Shown here: positions 9,924-20,770 of the stretch, piece after piece
Position numbering within the stretch: position 1 is the stretch's first letter
Layout of the letters: each line of letters starts with the position of its first letter
NCBI RefSeq assembly: GCF_010093535.1
Contig: NW_022985180.1
Span: forward strand, 816,963 to 861,025
DNA length: 44,063 bases
Source: Lindgomyces ingoldianus
Lineage: Eukaryota; Ascomycota; Dothideomycetes; Pleosporales; Lindgomycetaceae
Direction: 5' to 3'
Translations under genes and position numbers: made by a program
The notes under the pieces: generated by a model
Told to the model about the DNA's origin: nothing
Databases searched by the model: none
Seen by the model: only the letters and a program-made list of their open reading frames with translations

Positions 9924-11987
9924 TTACCTAGTGTAAAGCTTTAAACTAATTAACTATATACTTTTACTTAATTAACTAGTAACTAATTTTACACTATTTT
10001 TTTCTTTAAAGGCTGTTTATTTTATTTAGAGTAGAGTAGTAAAACACTTAGTTTATATAAACTCTTAAAGTTAAATAACTAATATAGTAGAAATATATAC
10101 ATAGTACTTAATTAACTAAGTGCGCGTCTACTGCGCCTAGTATACTACTAAAGATCTAAGAGGCTTTTTATAATTAAGAACTTTTAGTATACAACATAGT
10201 TAATATTAAAGATATTAATACTTATGCCTAGTAAAGTAGTAGCTACTATAATTTAGATATAAAATGTTAGCTTTTTAAACCTAAAATAACACTTATTTTA
10301 GTTATATTTTTACACATTTATAGTAAACATCTTTACTATGTTGTACACACACTATAGACTATTATTAATATTAGTTATATACTAATTATAGAGTTTTAGT
10401 TTTTTTATTAAATAAAGAAGCATTAAGTAAAACTACACTATCGCTAACTAAATAAATATACACTTATTAATAAATATAACTATATTAAAGATCTTTTTAG
10501 AATTAGTACACTTACTTAAAACACTTTTTTTAAAAAGAAAATAAAGACTATTTTATAAGTTAACTTTACCTTATAGTAAAAAAACTACTAAAATAGTAAC
10601 ATGAAAGTAATTAACTAATGTGTAAATAACTATATTCTAGTATATATAGCAGCCTAGCAGATAGAAACTAGTGTAGTGTAAGACTGCATCCTCTATAGTA
10701 CTGTCTAACATAGTAGAACAGGTAAACTAAATAATATTTTTTTAAAGTATAACTTATAGTTAACTTAGTATTATAAATATAAGTTAAAACTTTTTTAGTC
10801 TAATATAAAATAATATTTATTAATAGCTACTAATTTAATCTAAAACTATAACTTTAGATTCTTTAAAATGTCTTAAAAAGCTCTACTAAAAGCCTACTTT
10901 AGCTTTATAAGTAGATAAGTAAATTTTTTATTAATAATTTAAGTAAATAGTTCTTGCTAACTAGCCTTACTTTACACATTAATAATGCATAGCTTAGATT
11001 TTTTTAGTTATTATATGTTATCTAGCTACTTATTTTTAAGCTTATTTAGTAAAAGAATCTAAATAGTAATTTTAGCAATTAACACTAAATAAGTATAAAA
11101 GATTATGCTTTTACTAAAACTAGTTTAGGTAATTAAAAAAGTATTCTTATAGTTAAATATTAGTTGCCTTAAAGTATAGACTTAATTATTATGTAGTAAT
11201 AAGCTATTATTATTAGCGCTTATTATTCTTTCTTTGCAAACGATCTGTGTAAGACATGTGTAGAGAATGTCTTTTTAAAATTTAACATTATAGACATCCC
11301 TAGCTACTAAGATAAGGCTAGAAAAATTCTTTAACTTTATAAATAAAATAAGATTAATCTAAAGCTAAAAGCTTTAAAAAAAATAAAGCCTTAACTTATT
11401 ATATTTAAAGCATTTTAATATTTTTACTTTTTTCTACTTTTCTACTATTTTAAACACTTATCTTTTTTTATCTTTTTTTTTTACTATACTTTAAAAGTTT
11501 TTAAAAGTTTTTAAAAGTTTCTAGAAGTTTTTTAAAGGTGTAGAATCCTTAACACCCTTCTTATTAACTAGGTTATATAATGCAGTAGGTTAAGCGTAAG
11601 TGTACTAATAACTGCAATTACACACCTACACCTGTTTACACTAAAGTTTTAATTATAAGAGGTAATAAAGAAAGCATGTGTGCCTTAGCTTCTACAGTTA
11701 TAGAGGGATACAACACATAGTGTTAATAGAAGTAATAGAATAAAGATAGACAGTTAATAGCTAAAACATATAACATATTAAAAACACATTTAATAATGTA
11801 CTTTACTTTTTAAATAGTGTTAGATATGTTTTAAAATATGCTTATTATAAAAATAAATACCTTTATTTTTAATTACATAAAACATTGTAATAGATACTAA
11901 TGCTAGTGTAGTGCTATTATATAATTTAATAAATTTATAAACTAAGATATATATAAACTTGCTCTATTTCTTTTTAGACACTTTATA
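9924..11987. other. AT-rich DNA, right flank of the gypsy insertion
   Basis: Continuous AT-rich sequence with stops in all frames and no recognisable domain. A short run of AAAAGTTTTT-type repeats occurs near 11500-11540. It is probably very old RIPed repeat DNA. The last two bases (TA, 11986-11987) are the target site of the pogo-like element. Confidence 0.5.
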
Positions 11988-12149
11988 ACGTACCTAACAG
12001 GTTGGCTGGCTACACAGGTTAGCTAGCCACTTTTTCTAAGCCTCTACTAAACTCTACCTATCTATATAATGCTTTAACAACAACACTAGATTAAATCTTC
12101 TAAAGAATATTAAATATAGCTTACTTTTTAAGCTTTTAAATAAAACTTA

Positions 12150-13740
12150 AAACTTTTTTTATAACACACTATAGCTATTTATAATGTCTTTTACATAACA
12201 CTAAGTAATTAACGCTCTAGATAGCCTTTATAAGTAAAATGCTAGCCTAAATTAAGGAATCTAACTAAGCTTAAAAAAAAGTAGTTATTAAGTATATACT
12301 TAAGCTTATTATATATAGATTTTCTTTTAAGCTTATAGCTATAGCTAATATAGCTAATTTCTTACGTGTAAAGTATAATCTAGGCTAGGTTAGCTTAAAC
12401 TAGTCTAGTATGTAAGTTAAGCACTACTTTAAAGTTATAATAAAGCTTATAAGTATTATTATAAAAAAGTGCTTTATAAAGATTTAAAAGTTATCTAAGG
12501 CTAGTTTTACTTAGTAGCTAATATAAAAGCTAAGTATAGTATCTAAGATAAAGACATGTATAACTTTAATAAGTTAAGCTTTATAATAAGCTAAATATTA
12601 ACTAAAGTAGTTATTATAGCTTTAAAAAGATAAAGACAGCTAAAAGTAATATATTAAAGTAATAAAAAGTAGATAATAGTTATTTAAAGCATTAATATAA
12701 TAAAGTAAGCTATTTTACTTTTTATTATTTTTAAAAGCTACTATTACTTCTTTACTTAGTATAAGAAGAAGAATCTATCTTAGAACTAGGTTATTATAGT
12801 CTTTAAAAATAGCTAGATAATAAATAAGCTTAAGCTGTAGTAGTTAAAGCACTTTAATAAGCATATAAAAAAGTTATAAGCGCTTATTAGCTTTTTATTA
12901 TTAATAGCTATAAAAGCTATAACTTACTTAATTTTTAGTAGTACTATAAAAAAAATAAGATTATTACTATTTATATGCTTTTACACTTATTACACCTTTT
13001 ATAGCCTTTTAATATAGGTTGTTTTGCCCTTTTAAAAAAGGTATATAGGCGCTAAGCTAAAGATTTTATGTGTAACTAAATTACTTATATTATAAAACTT
13101 AAGTTTCTACTATGCTTTATCCACACTTATAATATAGTAATTACTTTTAGTAATATCTAAAGAGGGTTTTAAAGCGCTAGTTTAGTCTTATTTAACCTAG
13201 AATAGGTTAAAATAGCCCTTAATATCTAGTTATGTACTTTATTACTACTACTACTTATTAATAATAAGCCCTAGCAGTTGTAAACTCTAAGTAATACTTT
13301 TAAATTTAAGTTATAATTAATGCTTATAAAAGTAAGAATTTAGAGGCATATAGATAGCTTACTAATGTTTATAGTAAAAGCCTTTAAAAGGGTTTTAAAG
13401 AGGGTAGCAATTATTACATATAAGCTAGTGGTAGTGTAAAAAGAGATTACAAAGCTTTAAGTAGTAAATAAGGCTACTATATAACATAAATTACATAAAA
13501 GAAAGCAGATTTAGGCAAAAAAGACTTTAATAGTTAAAGATAAGGCTTATCTAACTACTCTAAAGAAGTTTAGAGTGTGTAGTAATAAAAAAAAGCTAAA
13601 GACGCAAGTGCATGCTAAAAAAGGTAAGCTAAGTTAAAAGTAATATAAGTAGTGTAATTAAACTAGGCATAACTTACATACATGTAAGAAAGTAGTAAAA
13701 GTAGACTTTAAATAATATCTTATGTTATATTACTTTATAT
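12150..13740 (+). pseudogene. Degenerate pogo/Fot1 (DDE_1-type) transposase
   Basis: Reading through Gln-derived TAA/TAG stops, one + strand frame runs from an N-terminal helix-turn-helix-like region (about 12210-12420) to a C-terminal end that is typical of fungal pogo transposases: IQAKKTLI then a basic stretch and a knuckle-like CNQTRHNLHTC (about 13650-13690). The catalytic DDE residues cannot be placed with confidence. The copy cannot encode a functional enzyme. Confidence 0.7.
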
Positions 13741-13843
13741 AAGGCTAATGTAGGCTGCTTTGCGCTAGAATAGGGTGGTTTTAGTAGGGGCTTAGCAAAA
13801 GTGGCCAGCTAACCTGTATAGCCGGCTAACCTGTTAGGTACGT
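12965..13843 (+). repeat. 3' half of the pogo-like element, first copy of a direct duplication
   Basis: 879 bp starting ACTATTTATATGC, repeated head-to-tail at 13844-14722 with many C/T and G/A differences. The repeat ends exactly at the transposon terminus. Confidence 0.88.
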
Positions 13844-14722
13844 TACTATTTATATGCTTTTACACTTATTGCACTTTTTATAGCCTTTTAATGTAAGTTA
13901 TTTTACCTTTTTAAAAAAGGTGTATAAGCACTAAGCTAAAAATTTTATATATAACTAAATTACTTATATTATAAAACTTAAGTTTCTACTATGCTTTATA
14001 CACACTTATAATATAGTAATTACTTTTAGTAATATTTAAAAAGAGTTTTAAAGCGCTAGTTTAGTCTTATTTAACTTAAAATAAGTTAAAATAGCTTTTA
14101 ATATTTAGTTATATACTTTATTACTACTACTACTTATTAATAATAAGCCTTAGTAGTTATAAACCTTAAGTAATACTTTTAAATTTAAGTTATAATTAAC
14201 ACTTATAAAAGTAAAAAGTCAAAGGTATGTAAATAGCTTACTAATATTTATAGTAAAAGCTTTTAAAAAAGTTTTAAAAAAGGTAGTAATTATTATATAT
14301 AAGCTAGTGTTAGTGTAAAAGAAAATTATAAAGCTTTAAGTAGTAAATAAAGCTACTATATAATATAAATTACATAAAAAAAAGTAGATTTACGTAAAAA
14401 AAACTTTAATAGTTAAAAATAAAGCTTATCTAACTACTTTAAAAAAGTTTAAAGCGCGTAGTAATAAAAAAAAGCTAAAAACATAAGTATACACTAAAAA
14501 AAGTAGGCTAAGTTAAAAGTAATATAAATAGTGTAATTAAACTAGGCATAACTTATATATGTGTAAGTAAGTAGTAAAAGTAGACTCTAAATAATATCTT
14601 ATATTATATTACTCTATATAGGGCTAAAGTAGGCTGTTTTGCGCTAGAATAGGGTGGTTTTAGTAGGGGCTTGGCAAAAGTAGCCGGCCAACCTGTGTGG
14701 CCGGCTAACCTGTTAGGTACGT
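13844..14722 (+). repeat. Second, more mutated copy of the pogo 3' half
   Basis: 879 bp collinear with 12965-13843, including the ACGT terminus, followed by TA (14723-14724). Most differences from the first copy are G-to-A or C-to-T in this copy (for example AAGAGGGTTTTAAAG becomes AAAGAGTTTTAAAG), although the terminal ~100 bp stay G/C-rich. There is no corresponding 5' half, so it is either a tandem duplication or a second, truncated element abutting the first. Confidence 0.85.
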
Positions 14723-14832
14723 TAGATAATTTTACACATTATTAGTAATTAGCCTCTAATTAGCCTAAAAGACTCTAGAAGTTTTAATTAGCTTAGAAGT
14801 TTTAGAAGTTTTGTCTAATCTAAAATAGTATT

Positions 14833-14872
14833 AGCGCAAAATCATCTGTGGGGCGGCTGACTTGCGAGATAA
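14833..14872 (+). repeat. 40-bp boundary repeat, copy 1
   Basis: GCGCAAAATCATCTGTGGGG followed by CGGCTGACTTGCGAGATAA. A second copy in the same orientation lies at 23182-23221. Both sit at the left border of a base-balanced block. It could be the end of an unrecognised transposon; no inverted partner was found in the window. Confidence 0.6.
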
Positions 14873-16392
14873 TTCGACACGGCCATCCTACGCACCTCGA
14901 GATGCAGCCTGATACGCAGCGATACATAATTCCCGCAACGTGAGAACAAGCCATTTGCATTAGCCTTGATCTCTAAAAGCCGCCATAGTGAACAAAAGAC
15001 TAGATGAAGCCTTTTACGTCCTCCCGCCGTCTCTTGAACTCGTCCCCAAGCTGATTCCAAGACGAAGCAGTAGTCAAGGGTCAGTCGCAGCTCATGGATG
15101 GAGAATAAAATGAAAAGAAAGGTATTGGGTAAGGGAGGGGGGAGAGGCAGCCGTAGGTGTTGAATGCTTGACCAGGCAGGTGGGTTGTGTCACCGGCAGC
15201 ACGATGATAGTTCAAGCAGGCGCATACGCATGTGGAAAGGCTCGAAACATTTCAGAGATACACAGTCATACGGCCAAACAACCAACGGCTCCTTATATAA
15301 GCACTCCAATCATTAGGGCTGTAAAGAGGCGCTCAAATTTGACCGTTCAAATTCGGACGAAGTGCAGACTTCTAGCATTTCAAAGGGCTTGCTATGGTGA
15401 GCAGATATCTGATGTAGCGCAATCATGACCACCACGGAACTGAACCGTTGCGGCTACGCTTGGCGAGGTACTATACCAGAAGCTGCATACCATCTTCTCT
15501 TTAACATATTTTTGCTTCTAGGGCAAGGTCAGTGTCAGACCGGTTCGGCCGTCCTCCCTGCTGGTGGTGGCACCGAGTGCATTACTAGAAGACTTGTGAC
15601 GCGAGAATCCCGCCTTCAAGCACGCCTATTTAGCCGCGCTGAGCAACTTCTGTTGGAAGCAACCAGTTGGGTGTCGGGCAGTAGTCGACCGCTGTATGTT
15701 TGGGCACGTGACTCGCTAGTATTAGCTTGGTATATAGCTGGCTGTTTGGCCTTGCTCTTTAATCAACACTCTTACACACCAACAGCTTTGCCCTGCCTCC
15801 TGCCTCATCATCCTCCAATTGCTCCGTGGAGGTGTTCCGCCTACTCTTGGTGTTACCTAGCATCGAGATTAAAATGCACGTATCATCAATAGAACAAAGA
15901 TTTTGTGCTTATGGGTTGTGTGTGACAGCAATGGACAGCTTCTGGTACGCGCAGTCTCAACATAAAACTTGCGGAGAGTTTATTTCGTTCGCATTGCATT
16001 CCTTTATTTGAATGAAGCCGAAAATTGAACCTTTAAAGCGCAAACATAAGTAGCAAAGTCGTCGTTCCTTATGACCAGTGTGTGCTGACAGTTCTTGAAT
16101 CCCTGGGGGAGGAGAGAAATAGTATCGGCTGAAAAAGAACTATTTCCGATCGTGGCTTGTGTTTGCACTTTAAGGGTGATAGGGAAGGGTTTATCAATGA
16201 TCCTTCTGAAAGTTTCTCCTTGAAATCCCTCCATTGTTGCATGTTTGCAATTCTTGGATGTGGAACAGGGTTCACGCAAGACAAAACATGACTTGGTAAA
16301 GCTGAGTCCCTTTTAAGGCCTTGTCGCCGAATAGCCTCTGTCGTCAACAAGGTCTATTTTCTCGATGCAAAAGAATATGGCCTCTGTGAAAT
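14873..16392. other. Base-balanced island, no confident gene; pyrimidine-rich promoter-like tract on the - strand
   Basis: Around 15070-15160 the - strand is strongly pyrimidine-rich, as in ascomycete promoters and 5' leaders, but the frame below it is short (72 codons from 15060) and runs into the boundary repeat. On the + strand a 155-codon frame (15425-15892) contains a stretch with good intron form (GTACTATACC...TTCTAG, 15468-15521, length 54 so the frame is the same with or without it), but the protein matches nothing I recognise. From 16000 to 16390 the - strand has overlapping 90-codon frames without known motifs. Confidence 0.35.
15425..15892 (+). CDS. Weak hypothetical ORF, 155 codons
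   Basis: An open frame in base-balanced DNA starting MTTTELNRCGYAW. It has one hydrophobic segment (around LVLAWYIAGCLALLF) and no family signature that I recognise. A putative 54-nt in-frame intron (15468-15521; GTACTA...CTTCTAG) would leave about 137 residues. No promoter or terminator is evident. It may be chance, or a remnant of a gene whose flanks were lost. The call is listed only because it is the longest open frame in this island on the + strand. Confidence 0.2.
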   Translation: MTTTELNRCGYAWRGTIPEAAYHLLFNIFLLLGQGQCQTGSAVLPAGGGTECITRRLVTRESRLQARLFSRAEQLLLEATSWVSGSSRPLYVWARDSLVLAWYIAGCLALLFNQHSYTPTALPCLLPHHPPIAPWRCSAYSWCYLASRLKCTYHQ

Positions 16393-17505
16393 CTACTGTA
16401 CACAGTTCAACATTAACCTCTTTTGAGATGAGGCCGTACACTTCTCGAGGTAAGATCTCATAGTCGCACTGTCCAGCGGGAGTTGTCGTCGATGTTCGGG
16501 AGTGCTCAGATGGCTTTCAGCGGCGTTCACCTCATTTGACTCGTTCAGACGTTCCCAGTGACTTTCATCGATTTTTATGAGATATTCCCATAATGGGACT
16601 CTAGGCAGACCGCTATGGACCGTGAAATCTACCCCAGAATCCACCAGGCTGAGCTCGATAACTTCAGTGTCGTCAATTATGAGGGCGCCATCTTGGATGA
16701 AAAGGTCTAACTCTTCTTGAATTGCGGTTTCCTCCACTACTGACTTGTGGATAGTCTTCAGGGTATCGTTCTGTGTGGGCACCATTGCAAGGCTAGGTTC
16801 AACATCTTCGTTTTGGAGACAGCTCTCTGCTGCCCCCAAGAAAGGCTGCACTACGCCTGTTAATAGTGGTGTCGATTGGTCCCCAGTTACGTGAAGTGTT
16901 GCCAAAGAATCATCTTCCTGGAAAAGGATACCCCTATCCTTATTGTTCTGACACTCTTGATCAACTGCTTGGTCATATTGTTTCATTTTTGGATCCCTGT
17001 CAGCCAACTAAACAGAAACGACACGTTTTCTGCGCCGACTTTAGTCGAAGAACTCGTCCATTTCTTGACCTCACCGTCTTAATTCACTCAGAAGGTTCTC
17101 CTCTATACCCTAAATCAGAGATTCTATGCGGCTCTGTTGTTAGCCAACTAAATCTTAGTTTTGCATTATAGGACAGCAATATAGCCTGCAGGGTGAGAAT
17201 AAGCAATAATTTTGCAAACTCAACACCATCAATCAATTCTAGAATATCCTCCTCCTTCAAAACATATACCAATCTGTCGCGGAATTTCTAAAAGAGCCTT
17301 TGATTTTTGTCCGCTTTGTCTTTTGCGGATGTTCAATTTTATTCAGAACATCTTGTGCGATTGTTACAATATGCTCAAGCCGTGAGTTGCAATGCTCTAG
17401 AAGGGTTTTGGATTTGCCATCAATAGTCACTTTGAAGGTGTAAGAGTTAGAGGTAGTCCGGTTGACTTCCTTGACAGCTGTTTGGACCTAGGAGGATCTA
17501 TTATG
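16393..17505 (-). pseudogene. Decayed gene fragment, possibly a fungal NLR-type N-terminal region
   Basis: On the - strand the stretch 17500-17280 reads as ...TSNSYTFKVTIDGKSKTLLE and then HCNSRLEHIVTIAQDVLNKI, an amphipathic helical pattern reminiscent of the helical N-terminal domain found on many fungal STAND/NLR proteins. The next part (17272-17084, LKEEDILELIDGVEFAKLLL) continues that style in another frame and ends at a stop. A 204-codon open frame follows (17007-16393, beginning MADRDPKMKQYDQ), acidic and without a known domain. Frame changes between the three parts and truncation at the AT-rich border near 17510 indicate a broken gene; undetected introns could explain part of it. The family link is tentative. 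Confidence 0.4.
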
Positions 17506-17539
17506 TGCAAATATGAGGAAATTTCTTAGCTTTCCTTAG

Positions 17540-18615
17540 ATCTTTTTTTCTCTTACTAAAATTACATAGAAGATTATAATCTTAATAGAATTCCTAATAT
17601 ATTAATAAATTCTTCTTAAATATTATTTATAAGTTAAAGCCTTAAGTTTATATAGAGATACTGCTTATTTCTAGAGTAATAGGACAACAATAGGCCTAAA
17701 ACAGAAGGCTAGAGCAGCTCTAGCTACCTAGACGCGTTAAATTAACCTTAGTAGCAACCTACTAGCCTATTCTACGCGTGTAAGGGCACAGGGCCTGTTA
17801 AGTAAGCGTAAGAAGACTGCTAGTAGTACTAAACTAAAGTTAGTGTGTTATAAGTTAGCCTAATAGTAAAGGTAAAGTAAAAAAAGCTTACTAGATTCTA
17901 GCATCTACTAAGAGCAAGCTTGCACTTAAAAAAGTAGTAAAAGCAACTAAACAATCTACTTCTTCTACTCTAGCTTAGTAAAAAGTTGTTTCTATAGTTT
18001 TTACTTATTACCTTAAGCCTAATACTTTATTTATTATACTTAAAGATAACTTTTTTTACTACTAAAACACTTCTTTCTAACCTTTATCTTATCTTAGCCT
18101 ACTTCTGCTTCTGTAGCTGCTAAGAAGTCTTCTTCTCTTAATTAAATAGTTAGTAGAGTTTAATATTACTATATAATATTTAGTACACATAAATAGTAAT
18201 AAAGTTAATAGTAAGCTAGTAAATATAGTTATTTCTTTAGCATTTTTTTTTTACTTTTATAGGTAAAAAATTAAGTTAATGCTATAATTAAAAGCCTTTT
18301 TATATAAAAGTATGTAAAGGCTTAAGATTTCTATATTACCTTACATGCTGTTTAATATAAGGCTAACAAGTAGAGGGCTAGCTAGCAGCTTTAAATAATA
18401 AAAGACTTTAGGCTTAGTAAAAAATAAAGGCTATTCTTTAGCATTAAACATTATATTAGACGTCTTAAACACGCAGATAAAGTAGATATTAAAGTAGAAG
18501 TAAAGCTTATATATATAATAAGAATAAAAGCTTTTTTATATAACTAGTTAGTAAATAAGCCTTTATCTAATCCTTCTATTACTCTAGGCTACAGAGAAAA
18601 GTTGCCCTAGCGTAT
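17540..18615. other. AT-rich RIPed DNA before the 18.6-kb LTR
   Basis: Stops in all frames and no domain recognised. It could be the interior of the LTR element that ends or starts at 18616, since CTAGCG immediately before the LTR resembles the sequence before the gypsy 3' LTR (CTAGCG at 9313-9318), but no pol motif was read. Confidence 0.45.
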
Positions 18616-19241
18616 TGTTACGTCCCTACCACACTATGCGGTTTACAGATGGACTACCGTAGGTTCCCCTAGGGTGCCCCACTGCCTTAACAAACAAGGA
18701 TGGAAAATGTTTATGTTAGAATAGGAAGAGATAATAGGCTTAGATAAACAGGGCTTAACGCACATAGACTAATTGTTAAGCAAATGCCTTGTCTAATAGG
18801 GACGTAAAGAAAAAACGTGCAACAGCCTGCAAGAGGTAGCACTATAGTGCTGCACGCTCTTACATGCTTAGGCAACCTACAACATAGTTTTGTAGACTAC
18901 TAGCTACTATATAGACTAGAGAAAGATTAACCTTAAAAAGGTGTAATTAATGTTTAGTTTATTTCTTACATAGACTAGGTAGCATTTTAGCTTTACAAAG
19001 AGCGGTAATACTAGTTGTATATATTGCACTATATATACCTCCCTTTCTGTTTAACAGAACTGTTTAACCTAGTGCCTTATACCACTGTCTAGGGGCAAAC
19101 TATAATTAGGCCTACCTTATCCCCATCGCTTGCCCTACCCTGCGCCATTAGCTAGGCTGTACACCTAGTGACGCTACATTCTTTTTGCTATACCCTTTGT
19201 AGGCCTGCGTACTTGCAACACTGCAAGTAAGGATTATAACA
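18616..19241 (+). repeat. LTR (solo or end LTR) of a second gypsy family
   Basis: 626 bp beginning TGTTACGTCCC and ending GGATTATAACA, matching the termini of the gypsy LTR (TGTTA... and GGATTGTAACA). It shares the core TTGCACTATATATACCTC (TATA at 19030-19037) and a downstream CTGTACACCTA segment with that LTR but is otherwise different. The 5-bp flanks (CGTAT left, TTAAT right) do not match, so it is not a clean solo LTR; one flank may have been lost. It is less AT-rich than its surroundings. Confidence 0.72.
19030..19037 (+). promoter_or_regulatory. TATA-like core of the second LTR
   Basis: TATATATA in the context TTGCACTATATATACCTC, conserved with 2114-2121 and 9697-9704. Confidence 0.5.
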
Positions 19242-19799
19242 TTAATTACTACTTTCTCTAATAAAGTAAAATACTACAACAGTTTATAAATAATCTATAA
19301 AAGCAAAGCTTGCTTAGAGTAATAGTTAGTACATTAAGGTAGGTTATTTAGGTTAAAGAATAGTTGTAGCATAATGCTTAGCAAATTAGTATTAGACAGG
19401 TAATAGACACATACTAACAATATTTAACTATAGCATGTAACTAATTACAGCCTGTAACTAAGCGTAGCTAATACTAATCTCTAACACACTAATATAGCTA
19501 ATGCTAATCCCTAACACACTTATATAGCTAAAAAAGTAGAATAAACATAACTAACTATAATTTAAATATGTTTTATATAACATATACTAAAGTAAACTAC
19601 GTGTAAATTAATATAAAGATGTATATATATTAAGTATACATTATTTTAAAAAAGAATATAAGAAATATATAAAGTAATAAAAATAGTATTACTAAAGTTT
19701 ATTTAAAAAAAATTATAACTAACTAGTGTGTTTTAAAAAAAAGATTTTACTTAGCTTTATATTTTGTAAACTTAAATATATTAAGTATAGTAAAAGTTA
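19242..19799. other. AT-rich DNA with a 30-bp tandem repeat
   Basis: No gene. At 19467-19526 two 30-bp units (GCTAATACTAATCTCTAACA... and GCTAATGCTAATCCCTAACA...) lie head to tail, with the start of a third. The remainder is AT-rich with stops in all frames. Confidence 0.6.
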
Positions 19800-19939
19800 C
19801 TAATAACTTACTTTATTTTTAGTAATACTATAAAGATAGTAAAATTATTACTATTTATATACTTTTTTACTTATTACACTTTTTCTAGCCATTTACTATA
19901 GGTTATTTTACATTTTTAAAAAAGTATATAGGCGCTAAG
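19800..19939 (+). mobile_element. Fragment of a pogo-like element
   Basis: Collinear with 12915-13055 of the pogo-like transposon (shared TATTACTATTTATATRCTTTT, then TTTTTAAAAAAGTATATAGG and GCGCTAAG), so it is a third partial copy of this family. It breaks off at GCGCTAAG exactly where the LTR-like piece at 19940 begins. Confidence 0.75.
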
Positions 19940-20140
19940 TGTAAAGATAGGATGGTAGGTAGCACAGATAGCACTGAGAGCAAGCTTTCAGAGAAAGATA
20001 GAAGTGTATTGTAAGAGAGACGAATCGCTGCCAAGCCTCGCTTGTTTAGATTCATGCTTATATACAAAGCACCTGTCATGTAACCTCTAAACAGGTTAGA
20101 GGAGGCCATACTAGCCTGTTCTAGGACATCTAGCCTTACA
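19940..20140. mobile_element. LTR-like insertion (201 bp, TG...CA) in the pogo fragment
   Basis: Begins TGTAAAGATAGGATGG and ends CTAGCCTTACA, followed by TTATCCCC, the same junction as the left repeat of the TRIM-like element (5520-5535). Composition is more balanced than either flank. There is no right-hand repeat and no matching target duplication, so it is interpreted as a left LTR of a truncated element. A short - strand frame (19903-20109) inside it is not considered a gene. Confidence 0.55.
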
Positions 20141-20714
20141 TTATCCCCTCTTATAGTAGTCCTACAACTTAGAGGATAGAACAGATAATAATAAGCCTAA
20201 GTAGCATAATGAAGTGTTATATAATGCTTTAAACACTAACTTTTGCCTATTTTAGTTAATTTTATGCAAGTTTATTTAAAAATAACCTAAAGTTATTAAG
20301 TAAAAGTAAAGTAAAAGTATAAAGTAAAAGTAAAAGTAAAATAGCAGTATATCTTACCCTAATAAAGTAGCAGTTAGGACAGTATATATAAAGTCTAACT
20401 ATTCTAAAAGTCTATCTCCTTTACACCTCTACTTTCTTTATAGGTTAGAATTTAGAAAATTTTAAACCTTTTAAAGTAAGTATATTTTAAGCTACTTTAG
20501 CGCAATCTAGCGCAAAGGGGTGCTAATAAGCTTTAATAGTTCTATTTAACTTTACTTGCGTCTACTTGTTGCTTAATCTGCTTTTAGCTTCTTTCTTTAT
20601 ACTTAATAACTTAAAAATAAACTTTTATAGCCTACTTTATTATAGTTTAGCTAGACAAAGTATTAGGATAATACAATTAAAATAAGCTATTAATTATGCT
20701 TGTGCAACTATTTA
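20141..20714. other. AT-rich DNA with AAAGT microsatellite
   Basis: At about 20298-20340 there is an irregular AAAGTA/AAAGTAA microsatellite. No gene or domain was seen. Confidence 0.55.
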
Positions 20715-20770
20715 GGGTGACTATATAATTAATTAAATGGAGGGGGCAGATGTTTAGTAGGGCTCGCTAA

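Larger units (their letters stand above)
11988..13843 (+). mobile_element. Pogo/Fot1-like Tc1-mariner transposon, RIP-degraded
   Basis: The element has long terminal inverted repeats. The left end begins ACGTACCTAACAGGTTGGCT; the right end (to 13843) is the inverse, ending ...CTGTTAGGTACGT. TA flanks both sides (11986-11987, 13844-13845), the Tc1/mariner target. The 1.86-kb length fits Fot1/pogo elements. Its interior is a degenerate + strand transposase (separate entry). A related terminus (ACGTAC..., then AGTTGCTCACA) belongs to a second subfamily at 41102-42202 and 23098-23180. Confidence 0.88.

Noticed and set aside
938..10695. 12-bp inverted repeat TAGAGGATGCAG at 938-949 and 10684-10695 flanking the gypsy element
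   Set aside because: One 12-bp match is expected by chance in a window this long, similarity does not continue past it and no target duplication is seen.
11580..11720. Possible short gene near 11.6 kb
   Set aside because: Slightly less AT-rich, but stops in all frames and no motif.
16866..17171. 101- and 68-codon + frames
   Set aside because: They overlap the - strand gene fragment and have no features of their own.
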